Program-made: the position numbers and the translations under genes
Part shown: positions 1 through 7,464 of the stretch, piece after piece
Layout: every line of letters starts with the position of its first letter
Numbering within the stretch: the first letter of the stretch is position 1
The notes under the pieces: generated by a model
Database searches by the model: none
The model's input: the letters and a program-made list of their open reading frames with translations, nothing else
Told to the model about the DNA's origin: nothing
Assembly: GCA_017503325.1 (NCBI GenBank)
Contig: JAFVTI010000038.1
Span: forward strand, 1-64,000
Length of the DNA stretch: 64,000 nt
Source of the DNA: Clostridia bacterium
GTDB taxonomy: Bacteria; Bacillota; Clostridia; Oscillospirales; CAG-272
Direction: 5' to 3'

Positions 1-14
1 CTGCAAGCGTTTTG

Positions 15-54
15 ACTTTCAAAAATCAGCAATTTGTTGCAGATTTTTGAAAGT
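15..54. repeat. Long perfect hairpin at window start
   Basis: Thirteen-base arms (15-27 and 42-54) are perfectly complementary; an inner GCAA/TTGC pair closes a TTTG loop. A second hairpin, AAAACATCC/GGATGTTTT, lies at 64-86. No gene is seen in the first 200 bases. These may be the end of a transcription unit or repeat that begins left of the window. Confidence 0.5.
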
Positions 55-136
55 TCGACTACGAAAACATCCACACGGGATGTTTTCTCCGCTCAGGATG
101 ACACGAGGGGTATTGCGCTTTTCCCGCTTATTCCGC

Positions 137-161
137 AGCCCCATGGGGCTACTTTTTTTTT
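137..161 (+). terminator. Probable rho-independent terminator
   Basis: The palindrome AGCCCC-AT-GGGGCT is followed by AC and nine T residues on the plus strand. It would end a plus-strand transcript entering from the left. It points toward the 3' end of the convergent regulator gene. Confidence 0.45.
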
Positions 162-202
162 ACTCCATCGATGCTCTCGCGGAACATCCATCCGAAATCA
201 CG

Positions 203-1300
203 TCAGAATTCCGGCTTTTTGGCAACCTTCTTCAAACGATTTACCAGCACCTCATACCGCGCGTCGGAACGGAACACAGCCGCTTCGTTGTCATTTGTCA
301 ACCATTCCAGTATGGACTGCGTGCGATTTCCGTTCGATTCCATGATCCATCCACCCTCCACGTATCCGCGAAGGACAAGCGACGTATGCGGCGCATCAAA
401 ATCATAGGTATCCATATGAATTGCAAAGTCGACGCCCTTTTGGAGCCAATGCCACGCCTGCTCCGAGTCCTGGTTTCTCAAGTAAAACGTCATAATGCGC
501 GAGCAGGCAATTTCTCCGAGCTGTGCGTCAACCAGATAATCTCCATCCGAATATATCAGCTCCAAAAGAGAAACCTCAAGCTTATAAAGGTCTGTCCTCT
601 CCTCGGGCGAATACATGAATTCGCCATTGTCACCTCTGTGAGAAGCAATATTAGAGATCATCATGATCATTTGACAGACCAAATACGACATGTATTTTTG
701 ACGCTTCTCAAAATCCGCAGAGCCCTTCCATCGGTAAACCATAAAATTCTCATAGGAATAGTGAGCACGCGGCATCTGCTCTGCCAGCTTGAGCATCTCT
801 TGATCCTTGCCCGCGTAACCGTAAGCAATGGCGAGTGTTTCCATAGCATTGTATCTGATCACGCTGTCAGTGCATTCCGCAAGGATTCGGTTACACAAGG
901 CAAACACCTCGTCATAGTCCTTCCCTCCCTGCCTGGAAATCACACACACCAATCCATCGGCAAGCTGATCCATAATCTCATACGATCTGGGATATTGGCG
1001 GTTGGCCTTGCGCAAGATCTGCACGTTTTTCTCAAAATCACCGCTGTGCAAAGCCTCTTGAGCCTCGGCGAGATACTTTTGCACCGTCTCCTTGCTCTTC
1101 TCTATATCAATGCCAAGCAGAACGTCGGATGAAACGTCAAAGATATGGCAAAGTGCGGGAATCTGCGAAATATCGGGAGAGGTACGCTCGCATTCCCATT
1201 GTGATACGGAACGCGAGGAAAGGCCTAAATACTCAGCAAGCTGCTCCTGCGTGATATTCATCTCGCGGCGTAAACGCTTGATGTTTGATCCAATAGACAT
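203..1300 (-). CDS. XRE-family regulator with a long C-terminal helical domain
   Basis: A 365-residue protein. Residues 1-60 are a Cro/CI-type helix-turn-helix, with ITQEQLAEYLGLSSRSVSQWE as the recognition unit. The rest is alpha-helical with a TPR-like look, as in regulators that sense a peptide or partner protein; that reading is inferred. An in-frame TTG lies upstream at 1315, but GGAGG sits 8 nt before the ATG at 1300, so the ATG is preferred. A TATAAT/TTGTAT promoter lies at 1345-1372, and a perfect palindrome at 1324-1337 could be an autoregulatory operator. No target gene is adjacent. Confidence 0.8.
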   Translation of the reverse strand: MSIGSNIKRLRREMNITQEQLAEYLGLSSRSVSQWECERTSPDISQIPALCHIFDVSSDVLLGIDIEKSKETVQKYLAEAQEALHSGDFEKNVQILRKANRQYPRSYEIMDQLADGLVCVISRQGGKDYDEVFALCNRILAECTDSVIRYNAMETLAIAYGYAGKDQEMLKLAEQMPRAHYSYENFMVYRWKGSADFEKRQKYMSYLVCQMIMMISNIASHRGDNGEFMYSPEERTDLYKLEVSLLELIYSDGDYLVDAQLGEIACSRIMTFYLRNQDSEQAWHWLQKGVDFAIHMDTYDFDAPHTSLVLRGYVEGGWIMESNGNRTQSILEWLTNDNEAAVFRSDARYEVLVNRLKKVAKKPEF

Positions 1301-1323
1301 ATTTTTGTCCTCCAAAAAGTATT

Positions 1324-1372
1324 CAAAAGCGCTTTTGTGATTTTATTATAACATACTTTTGATACAATACAA
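1324..1372 (-). promoter_or_regulatory. Promoter and palindromic operator of the XRE gene
   Basis: On the minus strand a -35 TTGTAT (1372-1367) and -10 TATAAT (1350-1345) are 16 bp apart. Between the -10 and the ribosome-binding site lies the perfect 14-bp palindrome CAAAAGCGCTTTTG (1324-1337), placed where a repressor would block initiation. Confidence 0.5.
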
Positions 1373-1436
1373 CGAAACATTTGTTGTAGATAATCATAGT
1401 GTTGCTATGATTTTCATAGTGCCCGCGTCACAAGAT

Positions 1437-1709
1437 GTGAAAGAGCGTCCGAGGGATGCATCTCACCCACCGCAACCGCGTCATTGAAACTCGTACTACT
1501 CGTTTCAATTTCCGCTGCGGTCCCCCCTCCCCAGCGGGGAGGGCTCTGTTACGCACATCCGCTTTGTTCGGTTATTCGTGAAAGGATACCACGATGAGCC
1601 CTCTCCGCGGGAGAGGGGGGACCGCAGCGGAGGGTATTCGAGGCGACTGAGCCGAGAATAAACGACGCGGTTGCGGTGGGTGAGATGCATCCCTCGGACG
1701 CTCCTTCAC
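1437..1709. repeat. Nested palindromic repeat, family 1, copy 1
   Basis: Outer arms 1437-1482 and 1664-1709 are inverted copies of 46 bp with one mismatch. Inner arms 1511-1545 and 1597-1631 are inverted copies of 35 bp with three mismatches. No convincing gene lies inside. The outer-arm core GTGAAAGAGCGTCCG, plus CTCACCCACCGC, recurs at about 40536-40572, which marks a dispersed family. The shape is that of a MITE or a large REP-like element; mobility is inferred. Confidence 0.75.
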
Positions 1710-1720
1710 CACTTTATACT

Positions 1721-1766
1721 AAAAAAAGCAGGAATCTGCTCAAAGTCGAACAAATTCCTGCTTTTT
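1721..1766 (-). terminator. Terminator of the uronate-isomerase-like gene
   Basis: Inverted arms AAAAAGCAGGAAT (1723-1735) and ATTCCTGCTTTTT (1754-1766) enclose an 18-nt loop. On the minus strand the hairpin ends in a run of T. Confidence 0.6.
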
Positions 1767-1794
1767 CACTCATTGATCAGCCCTATTGTCCTTC

Positions 1795-2655
1795 TTACAG
1801 ATCGCCCGCCGGCAGCACTCCAATGGGCAGCAGGGTTGCATACAAATCAAGCAACGCTTCCCTTTCAGGCACGTTCGCAATACCCACGCGCACGGTGGGG
1901 ATATCCGAGGGATTGGGCAGGCAGCCCGCCAAAGTCGCGGCGGCGCGCAAAGCATTTTCGCTGCGCACGACAAGCACGATCTGCGCAAGACACCCGCTCT
2001 GCTGCAGGTACGAAAGCAAGGCGCACCATGCGTCGGGATTCGCAAAGTCCGACTGCACGTACAAAACCGAGCCTCGCTCGGCACACAGCTTGCCAAGCAC
2101 GCGCAAGGTCTGTGCGCTCAGGTGATCGCGCTCATCCGCGCTCAGTGATTCTCTTGCCACCCCGCAAAGCCGCTTTGCCGTGTACGGATTGGGCTTGACA
2201 AAGCTCTTTATCTGCGCCGTCACGCAAATTGCCTGCACCTCGGGATCAAGCAGGCGCATCATCAGCTCGACGGTTGGAGTTGCAAAAAAGCTTTCCCCCA
2301 GATCCACACCCAAAACAGCCTCTTGCACGGGCGCAACAAAGCAAACGTCGCAAGGCTCGACGGGAGCGGGGTGTTCGCCCTGCGCACACAGCGCATACGC
2401 AGCGGCATGCCAAAGCGATGCTGCACTTTCGGGGCAGATCGGCACAGAGACGCCAAGCAGGGTGTGGATCAGCTGTGCATCCTCCTCCAATATCCCATGC
2501 CCTTGGCACAGCGGCATGCAGGCGGCATAAGCTGCAAACCTTTCAAAATCCGAGCCGTCTGTCAACAGGGGCTCCGCTACGCCGCACGCACGCATCAACC
2601 GGATTCGGTCGTGCGTTTTTTGCAGCAGCTGCCAGAGATTATTCGGTTCTGCCAT
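1795..2655 (-). CDS. Degenerate uronate isomerase-like protein, probably inactive
   Basis: 286 residues. By eye it lines up with two stretches of glucuronate/uronate isomerase (UxaC, about 470 aa). Residues about 6-90 match the region with MR-x-x-GVAE, a T-x-SD-x-E-x-F run, and P-x-x-A-x-x-W. Residues about 175-270 match the C-terminal region, including TLAGC followed by IP-x-x-x-x-G. The N-terminal metal motif (HCHL in UxaC) is absent, the conserved C-terminal His position reads YVQSD, and the middle is shortened. Catalysis is therefore unlikely. It has its own promoter (2680-2708) and terminator, so it is probably expressed. It is divergent from the PHP gene. No other hexuronate gene is nearby. 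Confidence 0.55.
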   Translation of the reverse strand: MAEPNNLWQLLQKTHDRIRLMRACGVAEPLLTDGSDFERFAAYAACMPLCQGHGILEEDAQLIHTLLGVSVPICPESAASLWHAAAYALCAQGEHPAPVEPCDVCFVAPVQEAVLGVDLGESFFATPTVELMMRLLDPEVQAICVTAQIKSFVKPNPYTAKRLCGVARESLSADERDHLSAQTLRVLGKLCAERGSVLYVQSDFANPDAWCALLSYLQQSGCLAQIVLVVRSENALRAAATLAGCLPNPSDIPTVRVGIANVPEREALLDLYATLLPIGVLPAGDL

Positions 2656-2679
2656 GCGTCTCCCCCCTTCCTTGCTTTC

Positions 2680-2708
2680 ATTGTATCACATAACGTCTTT
2701 TTTTGCAA
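2680..2708 (-). promoter_or_regulatory. Promoter of the uronate-isomerase-like gene
   Basis: -35 TTGCAA (2708-2703), 17-bp spacer, -10 TACAAT (2685-2680) on the minus strand. It lies 25 bp upstream of the start codon. Confidence 0.55.
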
Positions 2709-2769
2709 GTTTTGGAGGCCAAAATGTGAATTTTTCAGAAAATATTGCGTTTTTCTCTATACAAACGAC

Positions 2770-2797
2770 TTGACTTGTGATATGATAATACTATCTA
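2770..2797 (+). promoter_or_regulatory. Probable promoter of the PHP-mutS-like-lrp operon
   Basis: TTGACT (2770-2775) followed after 16 bp by TATCTA (2792-2797). The -35 is good and the -10 is weak, but the position, just ahead of the first gene of a five-gene operon, is right. Confidence 0.4.
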
Positions 2798-2815
2798 TAT
2801 CATATGGAGAAGTAT

Positions 2816-3634
2816 ATGCTTTGCGATTTACATACACATACCCATCATTCCTTTGACGGTTTTCCCCACGCAACCGCGCACGCCATGGCCAAGGCGGCCG
2901 TGGATGCCGGCATTGGCGTGCTGGCCCTGACAGACCATTGCGAGGTCAACGGCCAGGTTCAGGGACTTTACGCCCACTTTGACCAGGCAGCAAGCTTTGC
3001 CGAGGCAACGGCTGCACGCGACGCCTTTGCCGACCGCTTGACGCTTTTGCGCGGCATTGAGCTGGGGCAGCCGCTGGAGCATCCCGAAGAGGCTCTTGCC
3101 ATGAGAGAGGCGCACGATTACGATTTCGTCATTCTTTCGCTGCACAATATCCCTGACGTACCGGATTTCTATCTGCTTCGCACCGACCGCATGTCCGAGC
3201 AGCACTATCATAAGTTGTACGACAGGCTGCTTGACGAGATGATCCGCTCGGTCTCCTTCCCCGGAGTGCACACCCTTGCGCACGTGACCTACCCCGTGCG
3301 CTATTGGGCAGAGGCGGGCAAGCAATTTGATCTGGCGCCGCACTATCCCCGCTTTATGCGCCTGTTTGAGGCACTTTGCAAGCAGGGCGTGGCGCTTGAG
3401 GTCAACGTGTCCACGCTTTGGAAGGGCTACGGCTTTGCTATGCCCGACCGCGAGCTTTTGCAGCTTTACAGATCCTTTGGCGGTGAGCTTGTGACCATCG
3501 GCTCCGACGCGCACGCGCCCGAAAACGTGGGCAACTGCATTTCTGACGGCGCAAGGCTTCTGCGCGAGTGCGGCTTTGACAAAATCGTTGCCTATAAGGA
3601 AGGCAAGCAGTTTTTCGTTCCCATTACTGAGTAA
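2816..3634 (+). CDS. PHP-domain phosphoesterase (histidinol-phosphatase-like)
   Basis: 272 residues. The metal-binding PHP motifs are visible: DLHTHTHHS at the N terminus, a TDHCE motif near residue 40, HTLAHVTYP near 160 and GSDAHAPENVG near 230. This fits the HisK-type histidinol phosphatase branch of the PHP superfamily, but no his genes are near, so the substrate is open. An ATG 12 nt upstream is in frame; the GGAG that overlaps it is spaced 6 nt from the ATG at 2816, so 2816 is preferred. It is the first gene of an operon, with the MutS-like gene 14 nt downstream. Confidence 0.8.
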   Translation: MLCDLHTHTHHSFDGFPHATAHAMAKAAVDAGIGVLALTDHCEVNGQVQGLYAHFDQAASFAEATAARDAFADRLTLLRGIELGQPLEHPEEALAMREAHDYDFVILSLHNIPDVPDFYLLRTDRMSEQHYHKLYDRLLDEMIRSVSFPGVHTLAHVTYPVRYWAEAGKQFDLAPHYPRFMRLFEALCKQGVALEVNVSTLWKGYGFAMPDRELLQLYRSFGGELVTIGSDAHAPENVGNCISDGARLLRECGFDKIVAYKEGKQFFVPITE

Positions 3635-3648
3635 TTGAGAGGTTTTTT

Positions 3649-5262
3649 ATGGAACTGACGTTTTTCTCGCTGCTCTATCCGAGCGAGCAATCTCAAAAGG
3701 ATCATTTTTCGGGCAAATACTGCCCCGATATCGATATGTACACTTTGGACGAGCTGGGTCTTTTGGAGGCGTTTGACCTCAAAAACAGCAAGGTCGAGGA
3801 ATATTTCACCATCGATCCCGCAGTCATGCGCTACCGTAACGAAATGTTTGCGGACATGCTGCGCTGCCCCTCTCTTGGTCAGACGCTTTCGGATCTGATG
3901 CCCATTCTCTCGGACATCATGGAGCTGCGCAGACTTGAGAGCGACAGCGGCGACACGCACGATTACCTTTCCAGCATGACCGAGATCGAGCTCTACATTT
4001 CCTGCATTGAGCTTTTGCAGGAGGGCTTAAGCGCAGCCCGTCCCTACATCAAGGGTGCGGCCTTTACCACGCTTGCCAATCGCATAGCCGAGCTTGCCGA
4101 TTCGGATTATTACCGAGAGCTCAACGCCCGCCTTGCCGAGATGACCAAGCGCGTGCGCGACATCAAATCGGTCACCATCGGCGTCAACCTGGACGCGCAG
4201 CTGCGCCCCGTGCATGCAGGCGTGCTGTCCATCAACCCCGAGGCATTCAAGTCGGGCGACGTGATCGACAAGATTTTGCGTCTGAACTTCAAAAACGACC
4301 AATACACCTGCATTGCAAACCTGGTTCCCTTTGGCAAAAAGCAATCCGAGAACCAGAAAATGGCACTCTCGCTGGCTTTCAATTCGGCCATCAACGACGT
4401 ATACAGCGAATCCCTTCGCTCCTGGAAAAAGATCGTGCAGTCCTACGTGCTGGAAAACGCGGACTTTTTGCTGGGACTGATGCCCGAGATCGAATTCGTA
4501 ACCAAGGCATCGGCCATGCAAAAGTCTCTTTCCGAGCGCGGCTGCACCCTGTCCGTGCCCGAAATCCGTCCCATGTCCGAGCGCGCCTTCGTGGCAACCG
4601 AGCTTTACAATCCCTGCGTGGCGCTCAAGCTGGCCAAGGAAGACACCATCGTGCCCAACGACGTGGAATTTACCAAAGATGGCGTTATGATCTGGGTGCT
4701 GACAGGCCCCAACCGCGGCGGCAAATCGGTCATTACCTGTGCGATCGGACTTGCGCAGGTCATGATGCAGCTTGGCATGTACGTGCCCGCTGCAAAAGCG
4801 CAGATCAGCCCCTGCGACGCTATCTATACCCACTTCCCCACGGGTGCTGACGACACCATCGACAAGGGTCGACTTGGCGAGGAGTGCGCGCGTTTGGGCG
4901 AAATATTTGACAACGTCAGTGCGGATACGCTGGTGCTTTTGGACGAATCCCTTTCCTCGACCGGCTCTTACGAGGCGTCCTACATTGCAGCCGAGGTGCT
5001 GGCAGGCCTTGCACGCGTTGGCTGCCGCTGCCTGTTCTCGACCCACCTGCACGAGCTTGCTGCAGAGATCGACAGGCTCAACGAGCAGTCCCTTGCCGCA
5101 GGCGGCTCGCGCATTGACACGTTAGTCGCAGGCATTGAGGGAGAGGGCAAGCGTTCGTTCAAGATCGTGCGCGCAAAGCCGGACGGCAAGTCCTACGCAC
5201 GCGACATTGCAAAGCGTTACGGCCTGACCTTTGACAGTATCTTGGAGAAAATCAATCACTAA
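3649..5262 (+). CDS. MutS-family ATPase lacking the mismatch-recognition domain
   Basis: 537 residues against about 850 for MutS. The C-terminal ATPase domain is intact: Walker A TGPNRGGKS near residue 352, Walker B LVLLDES near 427, and STHLHEL near 465. The N-terminal half is helical, like the MutS lever and core domains. The mismatch-binding domain with its Phe-x-Glu motif is not present, and neither is a Smr nuclease domain. It belongs to the short MutS-like proteins common in Clostridia, whose role is not known. It sits between a PHP gene and an Lrp regulator, 12 nt before the latter, so it is co-transcribed with amino-acid metabolism genes. Confidence 0.8.
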   Translation: MELTFFSLLYPSEQSQKDHFSGKYCPDIDMYTLDELGLLEAFDLKNSKVEEYFTIDPAVMRYRNEMFADMLRCPSLGQTLSDLMPILSDIMELRRLESDSGDTHDYLSSMTEIELYISCIELLQEGLSAARPYIKGAAFTTLANRIAELADSDYYRELNARLAEMTKRVRDIKSVTIGVNLDAQLRPVHAGVLSINPEAFKSGDVIDKILRLNFKNDQYTCIANLVPFGKKQSENQKMALSLAFNSAINDVYSESLRSWKKIVQSYVLENADFLLGLMPEIEFVTKASAMQKSLSERGCTLSVPEIRPMSERAFVATELYNPCVALKLAKEDTIVPNDVEFTKDGVMIWVLTGPNRGGKSVITCAIGLAQVMMQLGMYVPAAKAQISPCDAIYTHFPTGADDTIDKGRLGEECARLGEIFDNVSADTLVLLDESLSSTGSYEASYIAAEVLAGLARVGCRCLFSTHLHELAAEIDRLNEQSLAAGGSRIDTLVAGIEGEGKRSFKIVRAKPDGKSYARDIAKRYGLTFDSILEKINH

Positions 5263-5273
5263 GGAGATTTATC

Positions 5274-5753
5274 ATGGATAAAATTTTGAAAGCATTGGAA
5301 GACAACGCCACGCTGACCCCCGAGCAGCTGGCTGTCATGTTTGATAAGGAGCAGGGCGCGATCAAGCAGCTGATCCGCAAATACGAGGAAGACGGCGTCA
5401 TTCTCGGCTATAAGGCCATGATCGACTGGGACAAGACCGACCGTGAATACGTCACCGCGCTCATTGAGGTCAAAATGACCCCCCAGCGCGACCGCGGATT
5501 TGACCGCGTGGCAGAAAAGATCTACAACTACCCCGAGGTGCAGAGCCTGTACCTAATGTCGGGCGGCTACGATCTTTGCCTTGTCATCGAGGGCAAGACC
5601 ATGAAGGAGGTTGCTTACTTCGTGGCGCAAAAGCTTGCTCCCATTGAGTACGTGATTTCCACCGCAACGCATTTCGTGCTGCGCAAATACAAGGACAAGG
5701 GAGTCATCTACGGCGCTGAGCAGGTAGACGAGAGAGGCATCAGCGATATATGA
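5274..5753 (+). CDS. Lrp/AsnC-family transcriptional regulator
   Basis: 159 residues. A short N-terminal helix-turn-helix (about 1-60) is followed by the RAM/AsnC ligand-binding beta-alpha fold (about 65-145), with EVQSLYLMSGGYDLCLVIEG the typical strand-turn segment. Lrp proteins sense amino acids. The start has a good AAGGAG. The last four bases overlap the start of the aminotransferase (5750-5753), so the two are translationally coupled, and the regulator most likely controls this operon in response to an amino acid. Confidence 0.9.
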   Translation: MDKILKALEDNATLTPEQLAVMFDKEQGAIKQLIRKYEEDGVILGYKAMIDWDKTDREYVTALIEVKMTPQRDRGFDRVAEKIYNYPEVQSLYLMSGGYDLCLVIEGKTMKEVAYFVAQKLAPIEYVISTATHFVLRKYKDKGVIYGAEQVDERGISDI

Positions 5754-6916
5754 ATTACGACCAATTACTATCCAAAACCGTGTCCGAGCTCAAGCCGTCG
5801 GGTATCCGTAAATTCTTCGACCTTGTCGGAGAAATGACCGACGTGACCGCTCTGACGGTAGGTCAGCCCGACTTTGTTACGCCCTGGCACATCCGCGAGG
5901 CAGGCATTGAAAGCCTTGAGCGCGGCAAGACCTACTATACCTCCAACGCGGGCAATCTTTCCCTGCGCTCGGAGATCAGCAGATACCTGCAAAGAAGATT
6001 TGACCTTTGCTACGCTCCGGCGGACGAGATCGTGGTTACGGTGGGCGGCAGCGAGGCCATTGACATTGCCATCCGCGCGCTGATCGAGCCGGGTGACGAG
6101 GTCATTATCCCCATGCCCTCCTTTGTGTGCTACGAGCCCATCGTTCGTATGTCCGGCGGCGTGCCCGTCATCATCAACACCACCTTTGAAAACAAGTTCA
6201 AGCTGACCGCAACCGAGCTGAAGGCCGCCATCAGCGAAAAAACCAAGCTTTTGGTGCTTCCCTATCCCAACAACCCCACGGGCGCGATCATGGATAGGGA
6301 CGATTTGGAGGCCATCGCCGAGGTACTGCGCGGCACCAATATCGCCATCTTGTCCGACGAGATCTACGCTGAGTTGACCTTTGGCAAAAAGCACGTATCC
6401 GTCGCGACTCTGGACGGCATGTGGGAGCGCACCATCATTGTCAGCGGCTTTTCCAAGGCCTACGCCATGACCGGCTGGCGACTGGGCTATCTCTGTGCCC
6501 CTGCACCGCTTGCAAAGCAGATGCTCAAAATTCACCAGTATGCCATCATGTGCGCACCCACCACGGCACAGTTTGCCGCCGAGGAGGCCTTGCGCAACGG
6601 GGATGCGGACATTGAATACATGGCCGAGGAATACAACCGCCGCCGCAGATATATCTACTCAGGTCTTGCTGACATCGGCATTGAGTGCTTTGAGCCCGAG
6701 GGTGCGTTCTATATCTACCCCTATATCGGCAAATTCGGCCTTTCCAGTGAGGAATTCTGCTCCCGTCTGCTGCTTGAGCAAAAATGCGCCATCGTGCCCG
6801 GCACCGCCTTTGGCGAGTGCGGCGAGGGCTTTGCACGCATCTCCTATGCGTATAGCGTCAAGCATATCACGCAGGCTCTGGAGAAGATCGAGGCGTTTGT
6901 CAAGACACTGAAATAA
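5750..6916 (+). CDS. PLP-dependent class I/II aminotransferase
   Basis: 388 residues, full length for fold-type I aminotransferases. Visible motifs are the N-terminal VGQPDFVTP, the NNPTGA turn, the LSDEIYAEL Asp-containing motif, and SGFSKAYAMTGWRLGY with the PLP-binding Lys near residue 232. The C-terminal GEGFARISYAYS carries the substrate carboxylate-binding Arg. It resembles the PatA/AspC branch that acts on aromatic, aspartate or N-acetyl-diaminopimelate substrates; the substrate cannot be settled here. Coupling to the Lrp regulator suggests amino-acid-dependent expression. Confidence 0.9.
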   Translation: MNYDQLLSKTVSELKPSGIRKFFDLVGEMTDVTALTVGQPDFVTPWHIREAGIESLERGKTYYTSNAGNLSLRSEISRYLQRRFDLCYAPADEIVVTVGGSEAIDIAIRALIEPGDEVIIPMPSFVCYEPIVRMSGGVPVIINTTFENKFKLTATELKAAISEKTKLLVLPYPNNPTGAIMDRDDLEAIAEVLRGTNIAILSDEIYAELTFGKKHVSVATLDGMWERTIIVSGFSKAYAMTGWRLGYLCAPAPLAKQMLKIHQYAIMCAPTTAQFAAEEALRNGDADIEYMAEEYNRRRRYIYSGLADIGIECFEPEGAFYIYPYIGKFGLSSEEFCSRLLLEQKCAIVPGTAFGECGEGFARISYAYSVKHITQALEKIEAFVKTLK

Positions 6917-6926
6917 GGAGAACGAC

Positions 6927-7247
6927 ATGGAAGACTTATTAGGCGGACTTTTAGAGATCGTGTTGGAGATCGTGGGCGAATTTCTGTTTGAGTTTTTCTT
7001 CCCGCATCTCTCGCTTTACCCGCTTCTTCCAAACAAAGCGCGTTCCAAAAAAACGAGGATTTTGCTCCAATGCGTTTGCTATGCGCCCACTGTCATTGCC
7101 ATTCTCGCACTCTTTTCTCCTCTCGCCTGCCTGTTATTCGCGCAGCCGAAGTCTGTGGTACTCTTTTGCACCATCCCGGCCGCCATCGGCCTTGCGTATA
7201 TCGCGATCGTGTTTGTCATAAATCTGGTATTCAAACGAAAAGGATAA
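6927..7247 (+). CDS. Small membrane protein of unknown function
   Basis: 106 residues. A hydrophobic N-terminal segment rich in Leu/Ile/Phe is followed by a basic turn (NKARSKKTR) and two further membrane segments, ending in FKRKG. The GGAG ribosome-binding site is good, and the gene starts 10 nt after the aminotransferase. It is the last gene of the operon, just before a terminator. No family recognised. Confidence 0.65.
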   Translation: MEDLLGGLLEIVLEIVGEFLFEFFFPHLSLYPLLPNKARSKKTRILLQCVCYAPTVIAILALFSPLACLLFAQPKSVVLFCTIPAAIGLAYIAIVFVINLVFKRKG

Positions 7248-7250
7248 ATG

Positions 7251-7284
7251 AAAGCCAAATCCTCGCGGATTTGGCTTTTGTTTT
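7251..7284 (+). terminator. Terminator of the PHP-to-small-membrane-protein operon
   Basis: Stem AAAGCCAAATCC (7251-7262) and GGATTTGGCTTT (7267-7278) with a TCGC loop, followed by TGTTTT. Confidence 0.85.
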
Positions 7285-7357
7285 GGACGCATTGCATGAC
7301 GCACTCGCTCTTTATTTGGCTAAAACGCTGATTTCTCTTGAAATATAAGGGATTCTC

Positions 7358-7386
7358 TTGACAAAAGCACCTTGGTATAGTATGAT
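7358..7386 (+). promoter_or_regulatory. Strong promoter of the surface beta-propeller gene
   Basis: Consensus -35 TTGACA (7358-7363), 17-bp spacer, -10 TATGAT (7381-7386). Confidence 0.75.
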
Positions 7387-7464
7387 GAATTTATGGTACA
7401 AAACATATCGCTTTGCATCATGAAACCGCACTCCCCTATCAAAATATGAAAAAGGAGACTCATC

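Noticed and set aside
1676-2148. Several plus-strand frames at 1.67-2.15 kb
   Set aside because: They begin inside the palindrome arm and run antisense to the uronate-isomerase-like gene; basic, low-complexity products.
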